A model generated the notes under the pieces. That model had not been told where the DNA came from, did no database searches, and worked only from the letters and a program-made list of their open reading frames with translations. Made by a program: the position numbers and the translations under genes. Below, piece after piece: positions 26,150 to 35,233 of a stretch of DNA of 44,904 nt (the first letter of the stretch is position 1; the number at the start of each line of letters is the position of its first letter). This stretch comes from Shinella sp. UYSO24 (GTDB taxonomy: Bacteria > Pseudomonadota > Alphaproteobacteria > Rhizobiales > Rhizobiaceae), in assembly GCA_902167985.1 (NCBI GenBank), contig CABHNZ010000031.1, positions 1-44,904 on the forward strand, written 5' to 3'.

Positions 26150-27274
26150 ATGACGACGATCGATCGACCGCTGGAGATGCTGCGGCCCGCCATGGTGCGT
26201 TTCGGGGAGGGAACGATTGGCGTGCTTGCCGAGTGGATTGCGGAAAAGGGCATAAGACGCCCGTTCATCGTATCCGATGCCTTCAATGCGACGCGCACGG
26301 ATCTTTTGAAAATTTCCGGTGCGACCGAGTTCAGCAAAGTGATGCCGGAGCCGGATCTCACCAATCTCGAAGATGCCGTTGCGGCGGCCGAAAAGGCCGA
26401 GCCGGATGCGATCATCGGCTTTGGCGGCGGCAGCGCCATGGATCTGGCCAAGCTGGTGGCCGTCATGGTCGGCTCGGGCAAGGTTTTGAGCGATATTTCC
26501 GGGCCGCATCGCGCGCCGCCGCGCAAGGTGGCGCTCATCCAGATCCCGACGACGGCCGGCACCGGCAGTGAGGTGGGCACGCGGGCGCTGATCACCGATC
26601 CGAAGACGATGAACAAGGTGGCGACCGAGAGCCGGCACATGCTGGCCGATCTCGCCATCGTCGATCCGGGCCTCACCATCACCGTGCCTGCGGCGATTAC
26701 TGCTGCGACCGGTGTCGATGCCATGGCGCATTGCGTCGAAGCCTTCACCAGCAAGCGGTCGCATCCGATCATCGATACCTATGCGCTCGAGGGCACGAAA
26801 CTTGTCGGCAAGTTTCTGGCGAGAGCCGTCAAGGATGGCAGCGATGTCGAGGCGCGGGCTGGGCTTTCGCTGGCGGCTTTCTATGGCGGTGTCTGTCTCG
26901 GCCCGGTCAATACGACGGCGGGACATGCTGTTTCCTATCCGCTTGGCACCCGCCACAAGATTGCCCATGGCATCGCCAATGCGCTGATTTTCCCGCATGT
27001 TCTGGCGATCAATTTCGATGCGGTGCCGGAGAAGACGAAGCTCGTCTGCGCGGCGTTGGGCTTTGCCGCCGATACGCGCGAAGAGGTGTTTGCAGGCGCC
27101 TATGCCTTCTGCAAGGGCCTCGGTCTCGACATGACGCTTTCGGGGCATGGCGTGCCGGAGAGTGATCTCTCCGCGATGGCCGAGGAGGCGCATGCCATCC
27201 GCCGGCTGCTCGATTTCAATCCGAAGGATCTGTCGGTCACGGATATTCTGGCGATCTACAAGGCCGCGTATTGA
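26150..27274 (+). CDS. Iron-containing alcohol dehydrogenase
   Basis: A 374-residue group III (Fe-ADH) NAD(P)-dependent oxidoreductase for alcohols/aldehydes or hydroxy acids. It has the dinucleotide motif FGGGSAMDLAKL (about 93-104) and TTAGTGSEV. Metal ligands are Asp in ADLAIVDPGLT, His in AMAHCVEAF and a third site in TRHKIAHGIANALIFPHVL. ATG 26150 is chosen because AGGAAAG precedes it. Earlier in-frame starts at 26000 and 26127 would add 50 or fewer non-conserved residues. It is transcribed away from the DapA-like lyase and probably reduces or oxidises the aldehyde product of that lyase. A hairpin terminator follows. Confidence 0.9.
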   Translation: MTTIDRPLEMLRPAMVRFGEGTIGVLAEWIAEKGIRRPFIVSDAFNATRTDLLKISGATEFSKVMPEPDLTNLEDAVAAAEKAEPDAIIGFGGGSAMDLAKLVAVMVGSGKVLSDISGPHRAPPRKVALIQIPTTAGTGSEVGTRALITDPKTMNKVATESRHMLADLAIVDPGLTITVPAAITAATGVDAMAHCVEAFTSKRSHPIIDTYALEGTKLVGKFLARAVKDGSDVEARAGLSLAAFYGGVCLGPVNTTAGHAVSYPLGTRHKIAHGIANALIFPHVLAINFDAVPEKTKLVCAALGFAADTREEVFAGAYAFCKGLGLDMTLSGHGVPESDLSAMAEEAHAIRRLLDFNPKDLSVTDILAIYKAAY

Positions 27275-27297
27275 GGGTTTTCGGCTTTGGCGTTTTC

Positions 27298-27334
27298 GGC
27301 CGGGCTCGGTTTTCGGACCAGGCCCGCCTTTTTT
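27298..27334 (+). terminator. Rho-independent terminator of the alcohol dehydrogenase gene
   Basis: GG-C-CGGGC (27298-27305) pairs with GCCCGCC (27322-27328), with one bulged C, followed by TTTTTT. Confidence 0.65.
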
Positions 27335-27382
27335 GTCGGGGCTGCGGAAAGTTGGGAAATTGCCGATCGCCCAATTTTGTTC

Positions 27383-27398
27383 TAATGTATCAACATTA
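27383..27398. promoter_or_regulatory. Operator-like inverted repeat TAATGT-ATCA-ACATTA before the toxin-antitoxin pair
   Basis: A perfect 6-bp inverted repeat with a 4-nt centre, 17 nt upstream of the antitoxin ATG. Phd/YefM antitoxins repress their own promoter through short palindromes at this position, so this is the likely autoregulatory site. Confidence 0.55.
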
Positions 27399-27414
27399 TT
27401 GCGAGAGGGCTGCC

Positions 27415-27669
27415 ATGGCGATCACGACGCTTTCCAGCAGGGAATTTCAGCAGAATGCCAGCAAAGCCCAACAGGCTGCCGAAAGCGGGCCGGTCTTCAT
27501 CACCAAGCGCGGCAAGCCGACCCAGGTTCTCCTGAGTATCGAGGAATACAAGCGGATCGCCGGTGGGCGTCGCAATCTGGTGGAGGCTCTGTCCATGCCG
27601 GGGCTCTCGGATATCGATCTCGATGTTCCGGTGCTAGAAGGAACGGTGCGTCCGGCTGATTTTTCCTGA
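27415..27669 (+). CDS. Phd/YefM-family antitoxin
   Basis: An 84-residue type II antitoxin. The N-terminal DNA-binding region shows the YefM/Phd pattern ITTLSSREFQQNASKAQQAA, then GPVFITKRGKPTQVLLSIEEYKRI. The acidic C-terminal tail (about 60-84) would wrap around and block the toxin. ATG 27415 is chosen over upstream in-frame starts because the conserved domain begins there. The stop and the toxin start share one nucleotide (TGATG, 27667-27671). Confidence 0.9.
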   Translation: MAITTLSSREFQQNASKAQQAAESGPVFITKRGKPTQVLLSIEEYKRIAGGRRNLVEALSMPGLSDIDLDVPVLEGTVRPADFS

Positions 27670-28094
27670 TGTTCGTGCTCGACACGAATGTTCTCTCCGA
27701 GCTTCGCAAAGCCGGCGATGGCCGCGCCGACAGGAATGTCGTGGACTGGTTGTCGGGGCAGGATGCGGGCCTGTTCTATCTTTCTGCCATCACGGTGATG
27801 GAAACCAATCTCGGCATTCTGCTGATCGAACGGCGCGATGCGGTTCAGGGCAAGCTGCTGCGGCAATGGTTCGAAAGCCATGTTCTGCCGGAGTTCGCGG
27901 ATCGTATTCTGCCGGTCGATACTTCTGTTGCGATCACCTGTGCTGCCCTGCATGTGCCCAATCCGCGTCCGGAACGGGATGCGTTGATCGCGGCCACTGC
28001 TCTTGTTCATGGGATGAGCATCGTGACGCGGAATATCACGGATTTTCAGGGTACGGGCGTGACCGTCATCAACCCGTTCGATCCTCGCGCATAA
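27669..28094 (+). CDS. PIN-domain toxin (VapC/FitB-like)
   Basis: A 141-residue PIN endoribonuclease with the four acidic positions expected: Asp5 in LDTNVLSEL, Glu in VMETNLGI (about 44), Asp in PERDALIAATAL (about 103) and Asp in TRNITDFQGTG (about 121). As a toxin it would cleave RNA, classically initiator tRNA or rRNA, when the antitoxin is degraded. It is translationally coupled to the Phd-type antitoxin, a common hybrid pairing. Intact. Confidence 0.9.
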   Translation: MFVLDTNVLSELRKAGDGRADRNVVDWLSGQDAGLFYLSAITVMETNLGILLIERRDAVQGKLLRQWFESHVLPEFADRILPVDTSVAITCAALHVPNPRPERDALIAATALVHGMSIVTRNITDFQGTGVTVINPFDPRA

Positions 28095-28107
28095 TGACTG
28101 TCATGAC

Positions 28108-28139
28108 AAAAGCCCGGCTGGCGCTTCCATCAACCGGGC
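28108..28139 (-). terminator. Terminator at the end of the ABC-importer operon
   Basis: GCCCGG (28112-28117) and CCGGGC (28134-28139), with a 16-nt loop. On the minus strand the hairpin is followed by TTTT (28111 down to 28108). It lies about 55 nt beyond the ATPase stop. Confidence 0.5.
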
Positions 28140-28193
28140 CTCCTCCTCTGCCATCCGTGTTTTCCCGTCACGCCGGCAAATGATGTCGGCTGT

Positions 28194-29812
28194 TTATGCC
28201 GGAAGCGCCTCTCGCTCCTGCCGTCTTGTGTGCTGGATGTCCGGGTCGGGATCGAGGCCGGCGCCAGAAGGCGGCGGGTGTAATCCTGTTTCGGATTGCC
28301 GAAGATTTCGCGGGCGGTGCCGATCTCGACGATCTCGCCCGATTTCATCACCATCACATGGTCGGCGAAATCGCGCACGACGGGCAGGTCATGGGCGATG
28401 AAGATGAAGGCGATCTTCAGCTCCTGCCTCAGCTTGTCGAGAAGCGCTATGACCTGCGCCTGGATCGATACGTCGAGGGCCGAGACGGCCTCATCGCAGA
28501 TGATCAGTTCCGGTTCGAGTGCCAGCGCGCGGGCAATGGCGATACGCTGGCGCTGGCCGCCGGAGAATTGATGCGGGTAGCGCTTTGCATGTTCCGGCGA
28601 CAGGCCGACTTGCATCAGAAGCTCGTTGACGCGCTCCTTCCACTTGGCTTTCGGCAGGATTTCCGGGTGGATGACCCAGGCCTCGGAGATGAGGTCGAAG
28701 ACCGACATGCGCGGATTGAGCGATTGCGTCGGGTCCTGAAACACCATCTGGATCTGCCGGCGCAGGCCGTAAAGCTCCTTGCGCGGCATGGAGATGAGGT
28801 CGCGGCCCTTCCAGAAGGCCTCGCCGCTATCGGCTTCCTCAAGCCTCAAGAGGCAGCGGGCGACGGTGGATTTTCCCGAGCCGCTCTCGCCGACGACAGC
28901 CAGCGTCTCGCCCGGCTGCAGGTTGAAGGAGACGCCCTTCAGCGCCTTGAAGGCACCATAGGTCTTGACCAGCTGCTTGACCTCAAGAAGCGGTTTTCCC
29001 GCACCCTGCGGATCGTGGATCGCACCCTTGCCGGGGGCGGCGCCGATCAGCTTCTTCGTATAGGGGTGCTGCGGGTTGTGATAGACGTCCTTCGGCGTGC
29101 CGGTCTCGACGATCTCACCCGCATTCATCACCACCACGCGGTCCGCCACCTCGGCGACGACGCCGAGATCGTGGGTGATGAGAAGCAGGCCCATGCCCGT
29201 TTCGCGCTGCAATTCATTGAGGAGGGCCAGAACCTCGGCCTGCACCGTCACGTCGAGCGCCGTCGTCGGCTCGTCGGCAATGACGATATCCGGTTTCATG
29301 GCAAGCGCCATGGCAATCATCACGCGCTGGCGCTGGCCGCCGGAAAACTGGTGCGGATATTTGTGCATCGCCGCTTCCGGCTGCGGAAGGCCGACACGGG
29401 TGAAGAGTTCCAGCGCACGCTTTTCGGCCGAGGCCTTGTCGATACCGTGGATGCGCATGGTCTCGATCAGCTGCCAGCCGACCGTATAGACCGGGTTCAG
29501 GTGGCCGAGCGGATCCTGAAAGATCATGGCGATGCGCTTGCCGTTGATGGCGCGGCGATCGCTGGTTGGCATGGTGAGAAGGTTCTTGCCTTCGAACAGA
29601 ACCTCGCCGGAGGTGATCTCGCCCGGCGGCATGTCGATGAGGTTCATGATCGCCGAGGCCGAGACGGATTTGCCCGAGCCGCTTTCGCCGAGAATGGCCA
29701 GCGTTTCGCCGCGATCCAGATGCCAGCTGATATTGCGCACGGCTTTGACGATGCCGCCTGCGGTGTGGAACTGGACCGAGAGGTTTCTGATGTCGAGAAG
29801 ATGCTCAGCCAT
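28194..29812 (-). CDS. Peptide/nickel-type ABC transporter, fused double ATPase (frameshifted near C terminus)
   Basis: A cytoplasmic ATPase in which DppD-like and DppF-like domains are joined in one chain, as in GsiA or YejF. Domain 1 has GESGSGKS (about 41) and FSGGQRQRVMIAMAL with ADEPTTALD. Domain 2 has a second GESGSGKST (about 316) and FSGGQRQRIAIARAL with CDEAVSALD. The frame breaks near 28257-28264. One restored base turns the tail into LLAAGLDPDPDIQHTRRQEREALPA with a TAA at 28194-28196, giving about 539 residues; unrepaired, the frame runs on to 28130. The gene overlaps the upstream permease stop by a few nucleotides. Confidence 0.88.
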
Positions 29813-30758
29813 TGGCCTTTGCTCCCTTCTTGCTGATTTCGAGGCGCCAACGCTGGGCGGGGTCGAGTGCGATGCGCAGCCAGTTGGACAGGAGATTGAG
29901 CGACATGGTGGTCAGGATGATCGCCAGACCCGGCCAGAAGGCCAGCCACCAGGCGGTCGCCAGATATTGCTTGCCCTGGCTCACCATCAGGCCCCAGGTG
30001 ATTTCCGGCGGCTGGATGCCGATGCCGAGGAAGGAGAGCGACGACTCCGCCAGCATGACGAAGGCGAAATCGAGGGTCGCAATCGTTACCAGCGTCGGGA
30101 TGACCATCGGCAGGATGTGGCGGAAGACGATGCGGGTCGAAGACGCGCCCATGACCTCTGCCGCCTCGACGAACATGCGCTGACGGATTTCCAGGACTTC
30201 GGCGCGGGTGGTGCGCAGATAGACCGGAATGCGGGTGACGGCGAGAACGATGATCAGATTGCCGACCGACGGGGCCAGAATATAGAGCACGATGACGGCG
30301 AGCAGCAGTGACGGGAAGGACATGATGACGTCCGCCAGCCGCATGATGATATTGCTGACGCGGGCCGAGGAGTATCCGGCGACGAGGCCGAGCAGGGCGC
30401 CGATGACCGAGGAACAGACGACGGCGCCGGCGGCGATCATCATCGTGTTCTGGGCGGCGACGACGACGCGCGGCAGGAGCGGGCGGCCAAGCGCATCCGA
30501 GCCCATGACATAGAGCCAGCCCTGCGTGATGACGAAGGGCGGGCCGTTTCGGCCGCGCAGGTTCTGGTGCAGCGCCGCATCGCCCATCAGCATCGGGCCG
30601 AAAATGGCGCAGAGCACGATCAGGATGAGGAAGAGGGCAGCGAAGAAGGCGAACTTGTCGCGCCACAGCATGCCGAGCACCTTGGTGAAGCCGCTCGGTT
30701 CCTTGTCCATCGTCGTCTTTGTGGTCGTGGTTTCGGGAAAAGTCTGTGTCATCGTCAT
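29805..30758 (-). CDS. ABC transporter permease, DppC-like
   Basis: A 317-residue inner-membrane subunit with about six membrane segments and an N-terminal cytoplasmic leader of the OppC_N type (MLWRDKFAFFAALFLILIVLCAIFGP). The EAA loop that contacts the ATPase is EAAEVMGASSTRIVFRHILP (about 214-233), and SSLSFLGIGIQPPEITWG is the typical later motif. ATG 30758 lies 4 nt after the DppB stop; a second in-frame ATG at 30752 is possible. It would pair with DppB to form the channel. Intact. Confidence 0.92.
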   Translation of the reverse strand: MTMTQTFPETTTTKTTMDKEPSGFTKVLGMLWRDKFAFFAALFLILIVLCAIFGPMLMGDAALHQNLRGRNGPPFVITQGWLYVMGSDALGRPLLPRVVVAAQNTMMIAAGAVVCSSVIGALLGLVAGYSSARVSNIIMRLADVIMSFPSLLLAVIVLYILAPSVGNLIIVLAVTRIPVYLRTTRAEVLEIRQRMFVEAAEVMGASSTRIVFRHILPMVIPTLVTIATLDFAFVMLAESSLSFLGIGIQPPEITWGLMVSQGKQYLATAWWLAFWPGLAIILTTMSLNLLSNWLRIALDPAQRWRLEISKKGAKANG

Positions 30759-30762
30759 GGCC

Positions 30763-31676
30763 TTAGGTCCGGACGCGCGGATCGAGGATCGCATAGGCGA
30801 TATCGATCAGGATGTTCATGACGAAGATGGCCAGAGCAGTGACCATGATCGCGGCGAGGATGACGTTGAAGTCGCGTTGCAGGATACTGTCGATCATCAG
30901 CTTGCCGACGCCGGGAAAGCCGAAGATGGTTTCGATGACAACGGCGCCGTTCAGCATGGCGGCGGCCTGATCGCCGATGACGGTGATGACCGGGAGCATG
31001 GCGTTGCGCAGCGTATGGACGAAGATGATCGAGAGGTTGCCGACGCCTTGGCGCGGGCGGTCTTCACATAGAGCGAGCCGAAGGATTGCAGCATCGAGCC
31101 GCGGACGATCTGCAGGATGAGACCGAAGGGGCGGATGAAGAGGACGGCGATCGGCAGGATCCAGTGCCAGACCGTGCCGGTGCCGGATGTGGGCAGCCAG
31201 GCGAGGTTGACGGCGAAGATGACGATTGCGACGATCGCGACCCAGAAATCCGGGGCGGATGCGCCGATCAGAGAGACGAGCGAGGCAAAGCGGTCGAAAA
31301 TGCCGCCGGGCTTGTAGGCGGCGAGCGAGCCGACGACGATGGCGGCAACCGTGACCAGAACCGTGGTGATCGCGGCAAGCTGGAAAGTCCAGGCAAAGCC
31401 TTCGAGCACGACGTCGATCGAAGGGCGGGCCTGACGCAGAGACTGGCCGAAATCGAGATGCAGGAGATCCCAGACATAGCGGCCGAACTGGACGATGACG
31501 GGATCGTTCAGGCCGTGCTGCTCGCGGAAATTATCGAGCATCTGCTGCGTGGCTTCCGCCGGCAGGAACAGGGCTGCCGGATCGCCCGTCAGTCGCGACA
31601 GGAAGAATACCGCCACGATCAGGACCGCGAGCGAAAAGAAGCTCGATAGAATACGGCCGAAAATCAGTTTTCGCAT
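30763..31676 (-). CDS. ABC transporter permease, DppB-like (frameshifted)
   Basis: The second channel subunit, about 304 residues after repair. The N-terminal MRKLIFGRILSSFFSLAVLIVAVFFLSRLTGDP is the first membrane segment and DPB/OppB-type leader. The middle holds SLIGASAPDFWVAIVAIVIF and the EAA-like VKTARAKGVGNLSIIFVHTLRNA. The C terminus ends AIFVMNILIDIAYAILDPRVR. The frame is broken inside the EAA loop near 31044-31049 (GGG to GG). ATG 31676 has GAGGAG at 6-nt spacing. It lies 71 nt downstream of the substrate-binding protein gene. Confidence 0.9.
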
Positions 31677-31747
31677 TGCCTTCTCCTCATGCAACGAGGC
31701 GCGGCGGCTGGTTTCCCTTGGCGCCGCGCCTGCTGATTGTGTGGGGC

Positions 31748-33266
31748 TTACTTGAAGCCGATCTGGGACAGCTGCAGCTGGCCGTTGGTGGCGATCGTCG
31801 GCGTGAACGTGACGCGATCGTTGACGCGGGCGAAGCTCACCTGATTGAACAGGAGGATATCGGGGACGATATCGTTGTTCAGGTAGGCGATCAGGTCGGA
31901 CCACTTCTTGGCGCGGTCGTCGCCGGTGGCGGCCGAGGCGTCATCGATCATCTTGTCGACCTTCGGGTCCGAGAAGCCGGATTGCGGGCCCTTGCTGTCA
32001 TACTTGAAGAACATCGAGAAGACCGGGTCGCCACGGGCATTGTCGTGCTGGGCGCCGACGAGCTGGGCATTGCGCTCCGGCGAATAGGGCTTCGAATAGA
32101 GATGCTCGAACTCGGCGACTTCATACATCTGAAGATCGACGTTGAGACCGACATCGTTGAGCATGCCCTGGATCGCTTCCATCACTTCCAGACGTTCGGG
32201 AAGAGATTGGTGCGGCCGATGATGGTGATCTTGGCGCTGGTATCGACGCCGGCGGCCTTCGCCTCGGCAATCAGCTTCTTGGCCTTTTCGGGGTCATAGG
32301 GCCAGGGCTTGATATCCTTGTTGAAGCCGAGCGTGGTCGGCGGAACAATCGCGGTTGCCAGCGTCGTTTCGGCCGGCACGATGCTGCCGACGAAGGCGTT
32401 GCGGTCGATGGCAAGGTTCAGCGCCTCGCGGATGCGCTTGTCCTGCAGCGGCGGCTTGCCCTGGTCGATACGCAGGTAGAAGACTTCCGAGTTTGGATAG
32501 CGTGGTCGGTCTTCTTGTCGGTGGCGTCGGTGACGGAGATCGCCGGTGCGATATCGGCTTCGCCGGTCTTGACCATGGCGGCGGCAACGGCCGGGTCGGA
32601 ACGGAAGACATAGGTCGCCTTGGCGACTTCAGGCTTGTCGCCCCAGTAATCGTCGCGGCGTTCCAGCACGACATTCTGGCCGACATTCCAGGCGGTCATC
32701 TTGTAGGGGCCGGTGCCGACAGGCTTGCGGGTGAATTCCATCGGCGTCGTCTTCGGCACGATGGTGACGATCGACATCAGGAGCGGCAGGATCGGCTGTT
32801 CCGGATCGCCGGTAATGTCGATCGTGTTGGCATCGACGACCTTGGTGGAGATCTTCGTATTGCCGAAATAGCGCGGCGTTTCGCAGCTGAGCTTCGGGCT
32901 CATGGCGCGCTCGATCGAATATTTCACGTCGTCTGCGGTGAAATCCGAGCCATCGGAGAATTTGACGCCCTTGCGCAGGTGGAAGCGCCAGGTCTTGCCG
33001 TCCACCTGTTCCCACTTGTCGGCGAGGCGCGGCATCAGGCCCTTGTTATGGGCGACGTCGAATTCGGTCAGCGTCTCGTTGATGTTTTCCAAGAGGATAC
33101 GGCCGATATTGGAGCGCGTGGACATGCACGGCTCCATCAGGTCCACACCTTCGCCAAGCACGATGGTGACGTCCTTGCCCTTGGCTGCCTGCGCATAAGC
33201 TGCGGGCATGCCGGCATGGACGATGCCTGCAAGAGCGACGCCCAATGTCAACAATCTACGTTTCAT
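31748..33266 (-). CDS. ABC transporter substrate-binding protein, SBP family 5 (two frameshifts)
   Basis: A periplasmic solute receptor with a Sec signal peptide (MKRRLLTLGVALAGIVHAGMPAAYAQA, cut near residue 26). The SBP_bac_5 signature region is KWEQVDGKTWRFHLRKGVKFSDG (about 85-107), followed by FTADDVKYSIERA. Frames change near 32494-32498 (then NSEVFYLRIDQGK) and near 32183-32187 (then VMEAIQGMLNDVG). Each needs one restored base and gives about 506 residues. ATG 33266 follows GGGAGG. Family 5 receptors bind peptides, but also glycosides, opines and sugar acids in rhizobia, so the ligand is open. It is divergent from the Asp-box gene. Confidence 0.88.
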
Positions 33267-33767
33267 AGTGATCCTCCCTGATCACGACGGTTGAAAGGTT
33301 CATTCCGCCCGGCGCTTCGGCTTGTCGCCTCCTTGCCGGAAAATCCGTCTGCCCCGGTCACGACGCTCCCGGCGCCGTTTGCATGCTGTCGAAGGAGGAA
33401 TGGTGGCGTTCAGGCATTTGTCCTGAAGCCCGACCGAATGTGATTTTTGCGGCCGGCGGCATCCGGGGCGGGTGCGCGGCCGTTGTCAAATTCACATCAT
33501 CGGTTCCATGCTGATCCTCCGTCCTGTCAGGGCGCCTCCACGCTCTGAACATGGTGCAGATTGACGTCTTTTGCCCCAACATGTCAACTGGTAACATGAA
33601 AATGCTGCTTCATGCCTTTGTTCATGTGCAATGACATTGCGCTTCATCTATATTTTTCAATGCTTTGTTTTGACATTTCCGTGAGAGGCCGAAAATATTT
33701 CAACTTGACAACATGTAAAATCGAACCGAAGTTCGCCGCCAAGAAGACGACATTCTAGGAGGAAGAT
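33267..33767. promoter_or_regulatory. 501-nt divergent control region, ABC importer versus Asp-box protein
   Basis: No convincing gene (a 79-codon minus-strand frame at 33358-33597 has no family features). The AT-rich half near 33570-33720 carries AACATGTCAACTG (33578-33590; TTGACA on the minus strand, facing the importer) and AACTTGACAACAT (33702-33714; facing the Asp-box gene). Both include CAACATGT. A further TTGACA (33670-33675), with AATATT 18 nt downstream, is a candidate promoter for the Asp-box gene. Confidence 0.4.
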
Positions 33768-34924
33768 ATGTCACCGGAGGAAATCGCAAACCGCATGGAT
33801 GGAAGACTGTCGGAGGAAAGCGGGGGACGGCGCGAAGCCTTCATCCCGTCGCCGGTCATCCAGAACCACGCAGCCTTTCTCGCCTTCCTGCCCGATGGCA
33901 GCCTCGGCTGCGCGTGGTTCGGCGGAACGCTGGAAGGCAAGTCGGATATTTCCATTCATATCTCGCGACTTATGCCGGGTGCGGATGCCTGGAGCGCGGC
34001 GTCGCGCGTCACCGACGATCCCGATCATTCGGAGCAGAACCCGGTCATTCGAAGTGGCCCGGACGGGATCACGCTGTTTCACACGTCGCAGGTCTCGGGC
34101 AATCAGGACAGCAGCCTCATCAGTCGCGGGTGCTGACCATTGACGGCGCTGCCGTGCGGTCAAGCGCGTCCGTGACGCTGCCGCTTGCCGCCGGAACGTT
34201 CGTGCGCGCACCTGTCATCACCCGCGAAGATGGTGCGATGCTTCTGCCGCTGTTTCTCTGCAAGGCGAAGCCGGGGACGAAGTGGAACGGCAGCCATGAT
34301 ACGGCGGCGCTGGCGATCAGTGCGGATGGCGGCAAGACGTGGCGGACGGTCGATGTGCCGAATTCCTTCGGCTGCGTGCATATGACGATCGTGCCGCTTG
34401 AAGGCACTCATATGGTTGCCTTCTTCCGTCGCAGGCAGGCGGATTTCGTCTATCGCACCGAAAGCCATGATGGTGGCGAGACATGGAGCGTGCCGGAAGC
34501 GACCGACGTTCCGAACAACAATTCCTCGATCAATGCCATCCGCCTGAAAGACGGGCGGATCGCGCTTCTCTGCAATCCCGTCTCGGCGGCAACCTCTGCC
34601 GATCGCCGTGCCTCGCTCTATGACGAACTGGGCGAAGATGACGACCGGCCGGATTCCGATGGCGGGATCACGCCGATCTGGGGCGTGCCCCGCGCGCCGC
34701 TGACGCTCTGCTTTTCCGAGGATGGCGGCAAGACCTTCCCGGTCCGCAAGCTTGTCGAGGATGGGCCGGGGACGTGCCTTTCCAACAATTCGATCGACGG
34801 CCACAACAAGGAGCTATCCTATCCGGTGCTTGTCGAAAGTGCGGACGAGGCGCTGCATCTCGCCTTCACCTTCCATCGCCGGGCAATCAAATATGTGCGG
34901 CTGGAAAAGAGCTGGCGGCCCTGA
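33768..34924 (+). CDS. Asp-box (BNR, sialidase-fold) protein without signal peptide (frameshifted)
   Basis: Predicted six-bladed beta-propeller related to exo-sialidases, about 385 residues. Three Asp-box repeats of S-x-D-x-G-x-T-W/F type are visible: SADGGKTW, SHDGGETW and SEDGGKTF. The early QNHAAFLAFLPDGSLGCAWFGG and late SNNSIDGHNKELSYPVL segments are typical of the bacterial BNR_2 subgroup. The N terminus is hydrophilic, so it should stay in the cytoplasm. ATG 33768 has AGGAGG 5 nt upstream. The frame breaks near 34119-34123; one restored base joins DSSLI to QSRVLTIDG. It is divergent from the importer genes, which suggests it acts on the imported compound. Sialidase activity is not proven by the fold. 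Confidence 0.8.
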
Positions 34925-35233
34925 CACCTGCGGGGTGCGTGGCCTTTTCGTGCAGGGAAGGACGGCGGGCCGGTATCTGGTTCCGTCAAGTCGTGTATCT
35001 GGTCCTGTCCATCTCGGGCGTTCTGCCTTGCGGTGATTTGCCGATCCGTGTGAAATAGCGATCCGCCTGTCCTTGTCCTTTGCGGCAAGACGGGCGGCGC
35101 CTTTCACTGCCCGGCCATGCTGCCGCGACCTGATGGTTGCCGGTCGGGCCGGGGTGGCGGAGATGATACGCCCGATCCGATCCGCCCACCGTAACCCGCC
35201 CTTGATACCTTGTAAGACCCGAAAGGACTTTTC
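34925..35233. other. 309-nt intergenic region, no gene recognised
   Basis: Contains a near-repeat of GTATCTGGTTCCGTC / GTATCTGGTCCTGTC (about 34974-35010) and an imperfect hairpin around 35065-35095 (CGCCTGTCCTTG ... CAAGACGGGCG) that could end the Asp-box transcript. No coding or RNA gene is evident. Confidence 0.35.

Noticed and set aside
28196..29836. 546-codon plus-strand open frame
   Set aside because: Exact antisense of the double ABC ATPase, whose Walker and signature motifs are clear.
33358..33597. 79-codon minus-strand frame in the importer/Asp-box promoter region
   Set aside because: No ribosome-binding site, no recognisable family, overlaps promoter-like AT-rich sequence.
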